NCBI GenBank assembly: GCA_013696185.1
Contig: JACCZA010000324.1
Location: forward strand, 1-8,295
Origin: Actinomycetota bacterium
Lineage (GTDB): Bacteria; Actinomycetota; Thermoleophilia; Gaiellales; Gaiellaceae
Direction of reading: 5' to 3'
DNA length: 8,295 bases
Of this stretch, positions 1 to 5,949 are shown piece after piece. Each line of letters begins with the position of its first letter. Position 1 is the stretch's first letter. The position numbers and the translations under genes are program-made. The notes under the pieces were generated by a model that saw only the letters and a program-made list of their open reading frames with translations, was not told where the DNA came from and did not search any database.

Positions 1-2
1 CC

Positions 3-857
3 GCGCTGCGGGGCGACACCGCGCGGCCCGGCGGCGCCGACGGTGCCGCGACGCTCGTGGAGCTCGACGCCGCCCTCGTGCGCGCGCTCGGCCTGAGGGC
101 CGAGGCGGCGGCCTTCACGAAGGGCGCGAGACGCGCCGGCCTCGCTCCGCCTGATCGGTTCGGCACGGAGGTCGTCGTCCGCCTGCTCGGCCTGCGCGAG
201 AACCATCCGGCCGGCGAGGACGAGCTCGAGCGCCATCCACGCGACGTCGCAACCCGCGCACAGGCTGCGTACTCCTTCGCCCGTCTGCTCGAGCTGCAGC
301 CGTCCGAGCTCGAGCAGGTGCGAACCGAGGCGGCGGCGTTCGCCCTCCCCGTCCTCAGCCCGTGGCAGAGGCGCATCCTGCGCACGGCGGTCGGGCTCGT
401 CGGCTACCCGTACGTCTGGGGCGGCTCGAGCGAGCAGGCAGCCGCCACAGCGGCGGGCGGATTCGACTGCTCCGGGTTCGTCTGGCGCGTCTACAAGCTG
501 CAGCGATATCCCGCGAGCGCGCGGCTGCCGAGGATGCTCCAGGGGCGCACGACCTACACGATGAGCGCGGAGAGCGCCCGATCCACGAGAGTGCCCTACC
601 GCCAGCTCGCCCCGGCGGACGTCGTCTTCTTCGGCGCGGCAGGGCCGAGCTCGAAACCCGCGCAGATCGACCACATGGGCATCTACCTCGGCAACGGCTG
701 GCTCGTGCACTCGTCGCGAAACGGCGTGGCCCTGACGCCGCTCACCGGCTGGTACCGCGAGCGCTACGCGTGGGCGCGCCGGCCGCTCGCGGAGGCCCGC
801 CTCGAGCCCGTGGGCGAGGTCACAGGCGGCGGCGGCCTCGTGCCCGTGTTGCCGTAG
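3..857 (+). CDS. NlpC/P60 family cell-wall hydrolase with S-layer-homology-like N-terminal part (5' partial)
   Basis: The frame is open from the left edge (first full codon at 3), so the true start lies outside the window; the GTG at 57 is probably internal. Numbering from that GTG, residues 1-80 resemble S-layer-homology repeats: an ALVRALGL helix and a later ATRAQAAYSFARLL helix. Residues 104-245 are an NlpC/P60 papain-like domain. It shows YPYVWGG, the catalytic Cys138 in FDCSGF, the catalytic His206 in DHMGIYLG, and His218 in LVHSS as the probable third catalytic residue. Such enzymes usually cleave peptide cross-links of peptidoglycan outside the membrane; a signal peptide would have to be in the missing part. 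The protein ends with a short Gly/Pro/Val-rich tail and TAG at 855. It is convergent with the carboxylase gene. The NlpC/P60 call is firm; the SLH assignment is tentative. Confidence 0.9.
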   Translation, partial: ALRGDTARPGGADGAATLVELDAALVRALGLRAEAAAFTKGARRAGLAPPDRFGTEVVVRLLGLRENHPAGEDELERHPRDVATRAQAAYSFARLLELQPSELEQVRTEAAAFALPVLSPWQRRILRTAVGLVGYPYVWGGSSEQAAATAAGGFDCSGFVWRVYKLQRYPASARLPRMLQGRTTYTMSAESARSTRVPYRQLAPADVVFFGAAGPSSKPAQIDHMGIYLGNGWLVHSSRNGVALTPLTGWYRERYAWARRPLAEARLEPVGEVTGGGGLVPVLP

Positions 858-891
858 GCCGGATCGTCCGCCCGTCCGCCCTCGAGGGCTG

Positions 892-910
892 CCGGCGATC
901 GTCCCGCCGG
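892..910. terminator. Weak candidate terminator hairpin between convergent genes
   Basis: CCGGCG (892-897) and CGCCGG (905-910) form a perfect 6-bp stem with a 7-nt loop, 35 nt after the stop of the hydrolase gene and in the 184-nt gap between convergent genes. No T tract follows, so the terminator role is a guess from position. I see no other convincing feature in 858-1041. Confidence 0.3.
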
Positions 911-1041
911 GGCTCACTCGGTGGAGAAAGAGCTCCAGAGCCGGCACGGTCGCGCCACGGACACGGCACAGTCCCGGCGGTACGCTGAAGGTAGGGGTGG
1001 GGCATTCCTCCCAAGTACGCGAGCGCGCCTACTCTCCAGAG

Positions 1042-2604
1042 CTACAGCGGGATGTTCCCGTGCTTGCGCTCGGGGCGCGGCTCGCGCTTCGTCAGCGCCG
1101 TCTCCAGCGCGTCGATCAGCACGGGACGCGTCCGCCTCGGCTCGATCACCTCGTCGACGTAGCCGCGCTCTGCCGCCGCGTACGGGTTCGCGAACCGCTC
1201 CCTGTAGTCGTCGATCAGCTCGGCTCGCCGCGCATCGGGATCCTCGGCCGCCTCGAGCTCCTTGCGGAAGACGATGTTGACGGCCCCCTCGGGGCCCATC
1301 ACCGCCACCTCGGCCGTGGGCCAGGCGAGGTTGAAGTCGGCGCGGATGTGCTTGGAGCTCATCACGTCGTAGGCCCCGCCGTAGGCCTTGCGCGTGATCA
1401 CCGCCAGCTTCGGCACGGTCGCCTCGGCGTAGGCGTAGAGCAGCTTGGCCCCGTGTCGGATGATCCCACCCCATTCCTGCGCCGTACCGGGCAGGAACCC
1501 GGGCACGTCGACGAACGTGACGAGGGGCACGTTGAACGCGTCGCACGTACGCACGAAGCGGGCCGCCTTGACCGACGAGTCGATGTCGAGCACGCCCGCG
1601 AGCGAGCGAGGCTGGTTGCCGACGACGCCGACCGCGTGCCCGCCGAGGCGCGCGAAGCCGCACACGAGGTTCTGCGCGAAGCGCTCGTGCACCTCGAGGA
1701 AGTGCCCGTCGTCGACGACCCGCCCGATCACAGCCTTCATGTCGTACGGCTTGTTCGGGTTGTCCGGGACGAGCGAGTCGAGCTCCGGGCTCTCCCGGTC
1801 GATCGGGTCGGTCGGCGCGGCGAAGGACGGCGGCTCGAGATTGTTCTGCGGCAGGTACGAGAGGAGCAGCCGCGCGTCGTCGAGGCACGCCTCCTCGTCG
1901 GGCGCGATGAAGTGGGCGACACCGGAGCGGGACGCATGCGTGACGGCTCCGCCGAGCTCCTCGAAGCTCACCTCCTCGCCGGTCACGGTCTTCACCACGT
2001 CGGGACCCGTGATGAACATGTAGGAGCTGCCCTCGACCATCAGAACGAAGTCGGTGATCGCCGGCGAGTAGACGGCACCGCCGGCGCATGGCCCCATCAC
2101 GAGGCTCAGCTGCGGGATCACGCCCGAGCTCTGGACGTTCCGCCAGAAGATCTCCGCGTAGCCCGCGAGCGAGACGACTCCCTCCTGGATCCGGGCCCCG
2201 CCCGAGTCGTTGATCCCGATCACCGGGCAGCCATACTTCAGGGCGAGGTCCATGACCTTGCAGATCTTCTCGGCGAAGACCTCCGACAGCGAGCCTCCGA
2301 AGACCGTGAAGTCCTGCGAGAAGACGAACACCCGCCGGCCGAAGACGGTGCCGTAACCGGTCACGACCGCGTCTCCGTAGGGCCGCCGCTCGAGCATGCC
2401 GAACTCGGCGGTGCGATGGCGGACGTAGCGGTCGAGCTCGACGAACGAGCCGGGATCGAGCAGCCGCTCGGCGCGTTCGCGCGCGAGCAGCTTGCCGGCG
2501 GCGCGGTGCCGCTCGACGGCGCCGGCGGTGCCCGCGTGGAGCGCCTCCCCGCGCAGCGCCTGCAACCGCTCGAGCTTCGCCCGGGTGCCGTCCTCCGTCG
2601 CCAT
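1042..2604 (-). CDS. pccB: Acyl-CoA carboxylase carboxyltransferase (beta) subunit, propionyl-CoA carboxylase type
   Basis: The gene encodes 520 aa, close to the usual 510-530 for PccB/AccD5 proteins, and is collinear with the family from N-terminus to the typical KHGNIPL ending. It transfers the carboxyl group from biotin on a partner alpha subunit to an acyl-CoA, giving methylmalonyl-CoA from propionyl-CoA in the cytosol. The N-half crotonase-like domain has the oxyanion motif SGGARIQEG (134-142). The C-half has the second one, YGGAYD (408-413). Asp413 falls where Streptomyces PccB has the Asp (D422) linked to propionyl- over acetyl-CoA preference, which supports the propionyl call. No biotin-carboxylase/BCCP subunit or epsilon peptide gene is visible nearby. 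The ATG at 2604 has no Shine-Dalgarno but a TAGGCT box 7 nt upstream, suggesting a leaderless mRNA. Substrate specificity is inferred. Confidence 0.95.
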   Translation of the reverse strand: MATEDGTRAKLERLQALRGEALHAGTAGAVERHRAAGKLLARERAERLLDPGSFVELDRYVRHRTAEFGMLERRPYGDAVVTGYGTVFGRRVFVFSQDFTVFGGSLSEVFAEKICKVMDLALKYGCPVIGINDSGGARIQEGVVSLAGYAEIFWRNVQSSGVIPQLSLVMGPCAGGAVYSPAITDFVLMVEGSSYMFITGPDVVKTVTGEEVSFEELGGAVTHASRSGVAHFIAPDEEACLDDARLLLSYLPQNNLEPPSFAAPTDPIDRESPELDSLVPDNPNKPYDMKAVIGRVVDDGHFLEVHERFAQNLVCGFARLGGHAVGVVGNQPRSLAGVLDIDSSVKAARFVRTCDAFNVPLVTFVDVPGFLPGTAQEWGGIIRHGAKLLYAYAEATVPKLAVITRKAYGGAYDVMSSKHIRADFNLAWPTAEVAVMGPEGAVNIVFRKELEAAEDPDARRAELIDDYRERFANPYAAAERGYVDEVIEPRRTRPVLIDALETALTKREPRPERKHGNIPL

Positions 2605-2611
2605 CGCGCTG

Positions 2612-2617
2612 AGCCTA
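2612..2617 (-). promoter_or_regulatory. Candidate -10 box of a leaderless promoter for pccB-like gene
   Basis: On the - strand this reads TAGGCT, fitting the TAnnnT -10 pattern, and ends 7 nt before the ATG at 2604. That spacing puts the transcription start at or next to the A of the ATG. No good -35 hexamer and no Shine-Dalgarno in the usual place were seen. Confidence 0.5.
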
Positions 2618-2633
2618 GTGCACCCCCTCCGAC

Positions 2634-2639
2634 TAGAGT
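2634..2639 (+). promoter_or_regulatory. Candidate -10 box of a leaderless promoter for the PLP enzyme gene
   Basis: TAGAGT fits TAnnnT and ends 6 nt before the ATG at 2646, again implying a leaderless transcript. It lies 16 bp from the opposing -10 box at 2612-2617, so each box sits roughly where the -35 contact of the other promoter would be. Confidence 0.5.
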
Positions 2640-2645
2640 CGCGGG

Positions 2646-3656
2646 ATGTCCGTCGACCGCCGCACGATCTGGCCCTACGTCGACGGCGATCCCGCCGAGT
2701 ACTACTACGGGCGCTACGGGAACCCCGTCTCCACCGAGGCGGAGCGGCGCCTGGGCGAGCTCGACGGCGGCCACGCGCTCGTCTTTCCCTCCGGCTCCGG
2801 CGCCACCGTGGCGCTCGTCCTCGGCCTCCTCGGCTCCGGCGACACGGTCGCCCTGGCGCACGATGCCTACTTCGGCACGAGCGTGCTCCTGCGCGCGCTG
2901 GAGCGCTGGGGGCTCCGCCTCGTCGAGTTCGACCAGACGGGTCCGCCCCCGCCGGATGTGCAGCTCGTCTGGCTGGAGCCGTGCTCGAACCCGCTGCTCT
3001 CGTTCCCCGACCTCACCGCGTCGATCGAGACCGCGCACGCCCAGGGCGCCCAGGTCGTCGTCGACTCCACCGTCCTGACCCCCGTGCTCCTGCGCCCGCT
3101 CGACCACGGCGCCGACCTCGTCCTCCACAGCGCGACGAAGTACCTCGTGGGACACGACGACGCGTTGCTCGGAGTGGTGACCGCGGCCGATCCCGCGACG
3201 GCAGAGCGCCTGCGCGGCTTCCGGTCGGTCAGCGGCATCGTGGCGGCACCCGATCCACTCTCGCTTCTCCTACGCGGGCTCGAGACGCTGACGCTCCGGG
3301 TCGAGCGGCAGGCGGCGAGCGCACTCGAGCTCGCCCGTCGCCTGCGCGAGCACCCGCGCGTCGAGCGCGTCCGCTACCCGGGCCTCGGCGACCCGGTCGC
3401 CGCCCGCTACGTGGAGGCCTTCGGCGGGCTGCTCTCCTTCGAGGTCGAGGGGGGGCCGGACGCGGCTCGGCGGGTCGAGACCTCGACTCGCCTGATCACG
3501 AACGCGACGAGCCTCGGCAGCGTCAACTCGCTGATCGAGACGCGCGCGCGCTGGGAAGGAGAGCGGGTGCCCGGCAGCCTCGTCCGCTTGAGCGTCGGTC
3601 TCGAGAGCCCCGAGGAGCTCTGGCGCGACCTCCTCGGCGCCCTCGAACATGCCTGA
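2646..3656 (+). CDS. Cys/Met metabolism PLP-dependent enzyme (cystathionine gamma-synthase/lyase family)
   Basis: This 336-aa fold-type I PLP enzyme belongs to the trans-sulfuration family (cystathionine beta- or gamma-lyase, gamma-synthase, methionine gamma-lyase). It shows the phosphate-binding YGRYGNP near 21-27, Tyr76 in DAYFGT as the ring-stacking Tyr, and EPCSNPLL (111-118). Asp140 in VVVDST contacts the pyridine nitrogen. Lys165 in [10 protein letters not shown] forms the Schiff base, and Arg314 in VRLSVGLE binds the substrate carboxylate. It is shorter than the usual 380-400 aa, mostly at the N-terminus and by trimmed loops, and has VGHDDA where GGHSD is common. All key residues are kept, so it should be active, but the exact reaction cannot be assigned. 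It starts just after a TAGAGT box. A receiver gene follows 59 nt downstream. Confidence 0.9.
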   Translation: MSVDRRTIWPYVDGDPAEYYYGRYGNPVSTEAERRLGELDGGHALVFPSGSGATVALVLGLLGSGDTVALAHDAYFGTSVLLRALERWGLRLVEFDQTGPPPPDVQLVWLEPCSNPLLSFPDLTASIETAHAQGAQVVVDSTVLTPVLLRPLDHGADLVLHSATKYLVGHDDALLGVVTAADPATAERLRGFRSVSGIVAAPDPLSLLLRGLETLTLRVERQAASALELARRLREHPRVERVRYPGLGDPVAARYVEAFGGLLSFEVEGGPDAARRVETSTRLITNATSLGSVNSLIETRARWEGERVPGSLVRLSVGLESPEELWRDLLGALEHA

Positions 3657-3715
3657 GGGCGACCGCCGAAAGAGTGTGGAGAACCGTATACGCGCGCGAC
3701 TCTCGCTCTGCCACG

Positions 3716-4078
3716 ATGCGTCAAGTGCCCATGACCGTGCTGATCGTCGACGACCACCCGAGTTTCAGGGCCAGCGCCAAGGCGCTCCTGCAGGCCGAAG
3801 GCTTCGAAGTCGTCGGCGAGGCGCCGGACGGCGGGTCGGCGCTCACTGCCGCCGACGCTCTGTCGCCCGACCTCGTCCTGCTCGACGTGCAGCTGCCCGA
3901 CCTCGACGGGTTCGAGGTGGCCACGCGACTCACGCTGGACGGAGGCGGTCCCGTCGTCCTGCTCACCTCGAGCCGGGACGGATCCGATTACGGTCCGCTC
4001 GTGGAGGAGTCCGGGGCGGCCGGCTTCATCCCGAAAGGGGAGCTCTCGGGCGCGGCGATCGCCGCCTTCCTGCCGTGA
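3716..4078 (+). CDS. Single-domain response regulator (CheY-like receiver)
   Basis: This 120-aa protein consists of a receiver domain only, with no output domain. Conserved receiver positions are present: acidic pair Asp12/Asp13 in LIVDDH, the phospho-acceptor Asp57 in LLDVQLPDLDG, Thr84 in LLTSS, and Lys107 in FIPKGEL. The last helix is short, ending at FLP. The start is uncertain: ATG at 3716 keeps MRQVP before the first strand, while ATG at 3731 begins directly at MTVLIVDD. Neither has a clear Shine-Dalgarno. It lies 59 nt after the PLP enzyme gene and 87 nt before the cyclase-receiver-LuxR gene. No histidine kinase is in the window. It may act as a phosphate shuttle or sink, or through protein contact with the next gene product; that link is inference from adjacency. 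Confidence 0.88.
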   Translation: MRQVPMTVLIVDDHPSFRASAKALLQAEGFEVVGEAPDGGSALTAADALSPDLVLLDVQLPDLDGFEVATRLTLDGGGPVVLLTSSRDGSDYGPLVEESGAAGFIPKGELSGAAIAAFLP

Positions 4079-4125
4079 AAGACCCGCCGGGCCTGCCCGC
4101 GACGGTCGTCTGGAGCGCGCCGGCC

Positions 4126-4140
4126 GACGGGACACCCGTC
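4126..4140. terminator. Short GC hairpin after the receiver gene
   Basis: GACGGG (4126-4131) and CCCGTC (4135-4140) form a perfect 6-bp stem with a 3-nt loop, 48 nt after the receiver stop and just before the proposed promoter of the next gene. There is no T tract immediately after it. It could be a weak terminator separating the two units. Confidence 0.3.
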
Positions 4141-4153
4141 CGCGCGTAGATTC

Positions 4154-4159
4154 TAGACT
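4154..4159 (+). promoter_or_regulatory. Candidate -10 box of a leaderless promoter for the cyclase-receiver-LuxR gene
   Basis: TAGACT fits TAnnnT and ends 6 nt before the ATG at 4166, the same spacing as at the PLP enzyme gene. No Shine-Dalgarno lies upstream of this ATG. A second match, TAGATT, sits at 4147-4152. Confidence 0.5.
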
Positions 4160-4165
4160 CGTTCC

Positions 4166-5281
4166 ATGGCCCGGCTTCCGGACGGGATCGTGACCCTCCT
4201 CTTCACCGACGTCGAGCGCTCGACCCGGCTCTTGCAGGAGCTCGGCGACGCGTACCGGCAGGTGCTGGAGGACAGCCGCAGGCTCCAGCGCCGGGCAGTA
4301 GCCGAGCACGGCGGGAGCGAGATCGACTGCCCGGGCGACGAGTTCTTCGCAGCCTTCGACGACGCGCCGGCGGCCATCGCGGCGGCCGAGCAGGCCCAGC
4401 GCTCGATCAGGGCTCATCGCTGGGCGAGCAGCCGGCCGGTGCGTGTTCGCATGGGTGTGCACTCGGGTCAGCCGAGGATCGGCGAGGAGGGCTACGTGGG
4501 GCTCGACGTGCGCCGAGCGGCACGGATCGCCTCCGCCGCGCACGGCGGCCAGGTGCTCGTGTCCGAGCAGGCGCGGGAGCTCCTGCCCGACGCGCCCATG
4601 CGCGACCTCGGCAGGTTCCGGCTCCGCGATCTGGCCGAGCCGGAGCATCTCTTCCAGCTCGGGGCGCAGGGCCTCACGGCCGACTTCCCCCCTCTCCGCT
4701 TCGCCGAGCCCGAGGGCAGTCCGCTACGGGTGGTGCTGGCCGACGACTCGATCCTGCTGCGCGAGGGCGTGGCCAGGTTGCTCGAGGAGGCGGGCTTCGA
4801 GATCGTGGCGCAGTCAGGCAACGCCGACGACGCGCTGCGGCACGTCGCCATGCACAGGCCCGACGTCGCGCTCCTCGACATCCGCATGCCGCCGACCCAC
4901 ACCGACGAGGGTCTGCGCGCGGCCAAGCAGATCCGCGAGCGGTTTCCCGAGGTGGGGGTGCTCGTGCTCTCGCAGTACGTCGAGCCGGCGTACGCGCTCG
5001 AGCTGCTCTCGGAGAGCGCAGAAGGCGTCGGCTACCTCCTGAAGGACCGGGTCTCGGACATCGAGGAGTTCGCGGCCTCCGTGCGGCGTGTGGCCGAGGG
5101 AGGCTCGGCACTCGACCCGACGGTCGTCAGCGAGCTCGTGGGCCGCCGGCGCAAGGAAAACCCCCTCGACGACCTGAGCCCGCGGGAGCGCGAGGTACTC
5201 GAGCTGATGGCCGAGGGACGGTCGAATCAGGCGATCTCGCAGCGCCTCTACGTCACGCCCCGCGCCGTCAGAAGCACGTGA
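4166..5281 (+). CDS. Class III cyclase-like / receiver / LuxR HTH fusion, frameshifted in the HTH
   Basis: The product is 371 aa with three parts. Residues 6-165 are a class III nucleotidyl-cyclase-like domain with metal Asp15 in FTDVERST and Asp58 in PGDEFF. The usual adenine-selecting Lys (4 residues before Asp58) is Asp54, and the transition-state Asn is Arg116 in LDVRRAAR, with Arg120 kept. cAMP synthesis is therefore doubtful. Residues 187-310 are a receiver with Asp193/194, phospho-acceptor Asp238 in LLDIRMPP, Ser269 and Lys293. From 334 a LuxR/FixJ HTH begins (LSPREREVLELMAEGRSN) but stops at RAVRST, inside the recognition helix. The remainder of the HTH follows in another frame (5272-5367), so a 1-nt deletion near 5269/5270 is the cause. 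Restored, the protein would be about 400 aa. It is either a decayed regulator or a sequencing error; as read, DNA binding should be lost. Confidence 0.88.
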   Translation: MARLPDGIVTLLFTDVERSTRLLQELGDAYRQVLEDSRRLQRRAVAEHGGSEIDCPGDEFFAAFDDAPAAIAAAEQAQRSIRAHRWASSRPVRVRMGVHSGQPRIGEEGYVGLDVRRAARIASAAHGGQVLVSEQARELLPDAPMRDLGRFRLRDLAEPEHLFQLGAQGLTADFPPLRFAEPEGSPLRVVLADDSILLREGVARLLEEAGFEIVAQSGNADDALRHVAMHRPDVALLDIRMPPTHTDEGLRAAKQIRERFPEVGVLVLSQYVEPAYALELLSESAEGVGYLLKDRVSDIEEFAASVRRVAEGGSALDPTVVSELVGRRRKENPLDDLSPREREVLELMAEGRSNQAISQRLYVTPRAVRST

Positions 5282-5367
5282 CGAGCATCTTCACCAAGCT
5301 CCGGCTGAGCGCGGCGCCTGCCGACCACCGCCGCGTGCTGGCCGTCCTGGCCTACCTGCGCTCCTAG
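5270..5367 (+). pseudogene. Displaced C-terminal part of the LuxR HTH (after frameshift)
   Basis: In the frame of AAG at 5272 the sequence encodes KHVTSIFTKLRLS, then ADHRRVLAVLAYLRS, then TAG (5365-5367). This is exactly the second half of a NarL/FixJ-type HTH that should follow TPRAV. Restoring one G before 5270 would read GTC GAG AAG CAC, giving VEKHV and joining both halves. The 31 codons keep family-like residues and codon use, so the lesion is recent or artefactual. It could not be expressed on its own, as no start or ribosome site is evident. Confidence 0.85.
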
Positions 5368-5539
5368 CGACACCCTCCACGCGCGCGGGCCAACCGCATG
5401 TCCAGGACACCCGAGCGCCCCCACTGCAGTGCGGAGCGCGCGCGGCGCGTCTCTCGGCTAAGCAACCATCGATCGAGGAGGGCCTGTCGTGGCGCGCCCG
5501 GACGCTCTCGATCCCCTCCGCGCTCGAGATCCTGCTCCT

Positions 5540-5575
5540 AGCCCCGCACGGCAATTCTGGTCGCCGGGCGGGGCT
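5540..5575. terminator. Strong hairpin between convergent genes, probable bidirectional terminator
   Basis: AGCCCCGC (5540-5547) pairs with GCGGGGCT (5568-5575). After an A/G mismatch, CGGC (5549-5552) pairs with GCCG (5563-5566), closing a 10-nt loop. The stem starts 15 nt after the stop of the acidic small ORF on the - strand and 172 nt after the LuxR remnant on the + strand. The + side is followed by a pyrimidine-rich CCCTTCGTCTCTT; the - side has no T tract. Nothing else gene-like was seen in 5368-5590. Confidence 0.6.
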
Positions 5576-5590
5576 CCCTTCGTCTCTTGC

Positions 5591-5728
5591 TCAGACCTCG
5601 TCTGCGTCGCCGCTCGAGGTCTTCGCCCAGGGCTCCGGCCCCGCGTCCTCGTCGAGGCTCTCCGGGGCATCTGCGTCGAGCGGGTCGAGCTCGTCGCGCA
5701 CGGCCTCGTCGTCGTCTCGCTGGCTCAC
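5591..5728 (-). CDS. Hypothetical very acidic small protein (45 aa)
   Basis: A GTG at 5728 is preceded at 5 nt by AAGGAGG (5734-5740 on the - strand), the best ribosome-binding site in the window. The frame runs 45 codons to TGA at 5591. The peptide starts MSQRDDDEAVRDELD and ends SSGDADEV. It holds 17 Asp/Glu against 3 Arg/Lys, one Trp (34), no Cys, and no hydrophobic segment, so it is probably soluble and disordered. I recognise no family. It is the last gene after sigH and tRNA-Thr on this strand, and is followed 15 nt later by a strong hairpin, which makes a compact expressed unit. The site is where rpmG-secE would follow in the Firmicutes order, but this is neither. It could be a remnant, a leader peptide or a genuine small protein. 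Confidence 0.55.
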   Translation of the reverse strand: MSQRDDDEAVRDELDPLDADAPESLDEDAGPEPWAKTSSGDADEV

Positions 5729-5733
5729 TCGTG

Positions 5734-5740
5734 CCTCCTT
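5734..5740 (-). promoter_or_regulatory. Strong Shine-Dalgarno of the acidic small ORF
   Basis: On the - strand this reads AAGGAGG, a near-complete anti-16S match, 5 nt before the GTG at 5728. It is the main argument that this short frame is translated. Confidence 0.6.
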
Positions 5741-5769
5741 CGTCCGTGGGCAGGATGACCTCGGGGTTG

Positions 5770-5820
5770 CCGCGGACGGGTGAGCGCAAACGGCCTGCGC
5801 GCGCGTGTGCGCTCCCGCGG
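5770..5820 (-). other. Long GC-rich hairpin directly after tRNA-Thr (terminator, attenuator or processing structure)
   Basis: GAGCGCA (5782-5788) pairs with TGCGCTC (5808-5814) around a 19-nt loop. The outer CCGCGG copies (5770-5775 and 5815-5820) pair as well, with a 6-nt one-sided bulge. The structure starts 3 nt after the tRNA 3' end and ends about 30 nt before the Shine-Dalgarno of the acidic ORF. No T tract follows on the - strand. It may end tRNA transcription, guide 3' processing, or form the leader of the small ORF. Confidence 0.45.
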
Positions 5821-5823
5821 AAG

Positions 5824-5896
5824 AGCCGGAGGAGGGACTCGAACCCTCGACCTACCGCTTACAAGGCGGTTGCTCTTCCAGCTGAGCTACTCCGGC
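5824..5896 (-). tRNA. tRNA-Thr (anticodon UGU)
   Basis: The 73-nt cloverleaf is complete. The acceptor stem GCCGGAG pairs perfectly with CTCCGGC. The D arm is GCTC-AGCTGGAAG-AGC, and the anticodon stem ACCGC/GCGGT encloses CTTGTAA with anticodon TGT, so it reads ACA and other ACN codons by wobble. The T arm is GAGGG-TTCGAGT-CCCTC. The discriminator is U and no CCA is encoded, so CCA must be added. G1-C72, C2-G71 and the anticodon agree with threonine identity. It lies 53 nt after the sigH stop on the same strand, with only a weak 5-bp hairpin (5916-5935) between, so readthrough from sigH is possible. Confidence 0.97.
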
Positions 5897-5905
5897 AGTG
5901 GCCGC

Positions 5906-5911
5906 ATCGTA
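5906..5911 (-). promoter_or_regulatory. Weak candidate -10 box for tRNA-Thr
   Basis: The - strand reads TACGAT (TAnnnT), 9 nt before G1 of the tRNA, which would place the start near the mature 5' end. No -35 hexamer is recognisable at 17 nt, so the tRNA may instead be co-transcribed with sigH. Confidence 0.3.
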
Positions 5912-5949
5912 ATCGGGGCCTCGCTCGCTCGGCCCGGTCGCCGGGACGA

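Noticed and set aside
820..1014. A small - strand frame (64 codons) that could be a carboxylase epsilon subunit
   Set aside because: The position downstream of the carboxylase would fit, but the translation is Arg/Pro-rich, overlaps the hydrolase 3' end, and has no epsilon-like features.
914..2089. A 391-codon - strand open frame inside the carboxylase region
   Set aside because: It is a shifted frame of the same strand as the real gene, with Arg-rich low-complexity translation.
997..3078. A 693-codon + strand open frame across the carboxylase gene and the PLP gene start
   Set aside because: It is antisense to the well-conserved carboxyltransferase, rich in Arg/Asp/Val/His in the way GC-rich shadow frames are, and has no recognisable domain.
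2492..4078. A 528-codon + strand frame ending in the receiver domain
   Set aside because: Only the last 120 codons are receiver sequence; the rest is an Arg/Ala/Pro-rich shadow of the PLP enzyme gene. The receiver start was set at 3716.
3407..4648. A 413-codon - strand frame opposite the receiver and cyclase genes
   Set aside because: It is antisense to two recognisable domains and shows no motif of its own.
5422..5431. CACTGCAGTG palindrome in the gap after the LuxR remnant
   Set aside because: It is only 10 bp, does not extend, and is not near a promoter; chance is a sufficient explanation.
5489..5758. A + strand GTG frame of 89 codons with GGAGG upstream
   Set aside because: Despite the ribosome-site-like sequence it crosses the terminator-like hairpin, is antisense to the acidic ORF, and its translation looks random.
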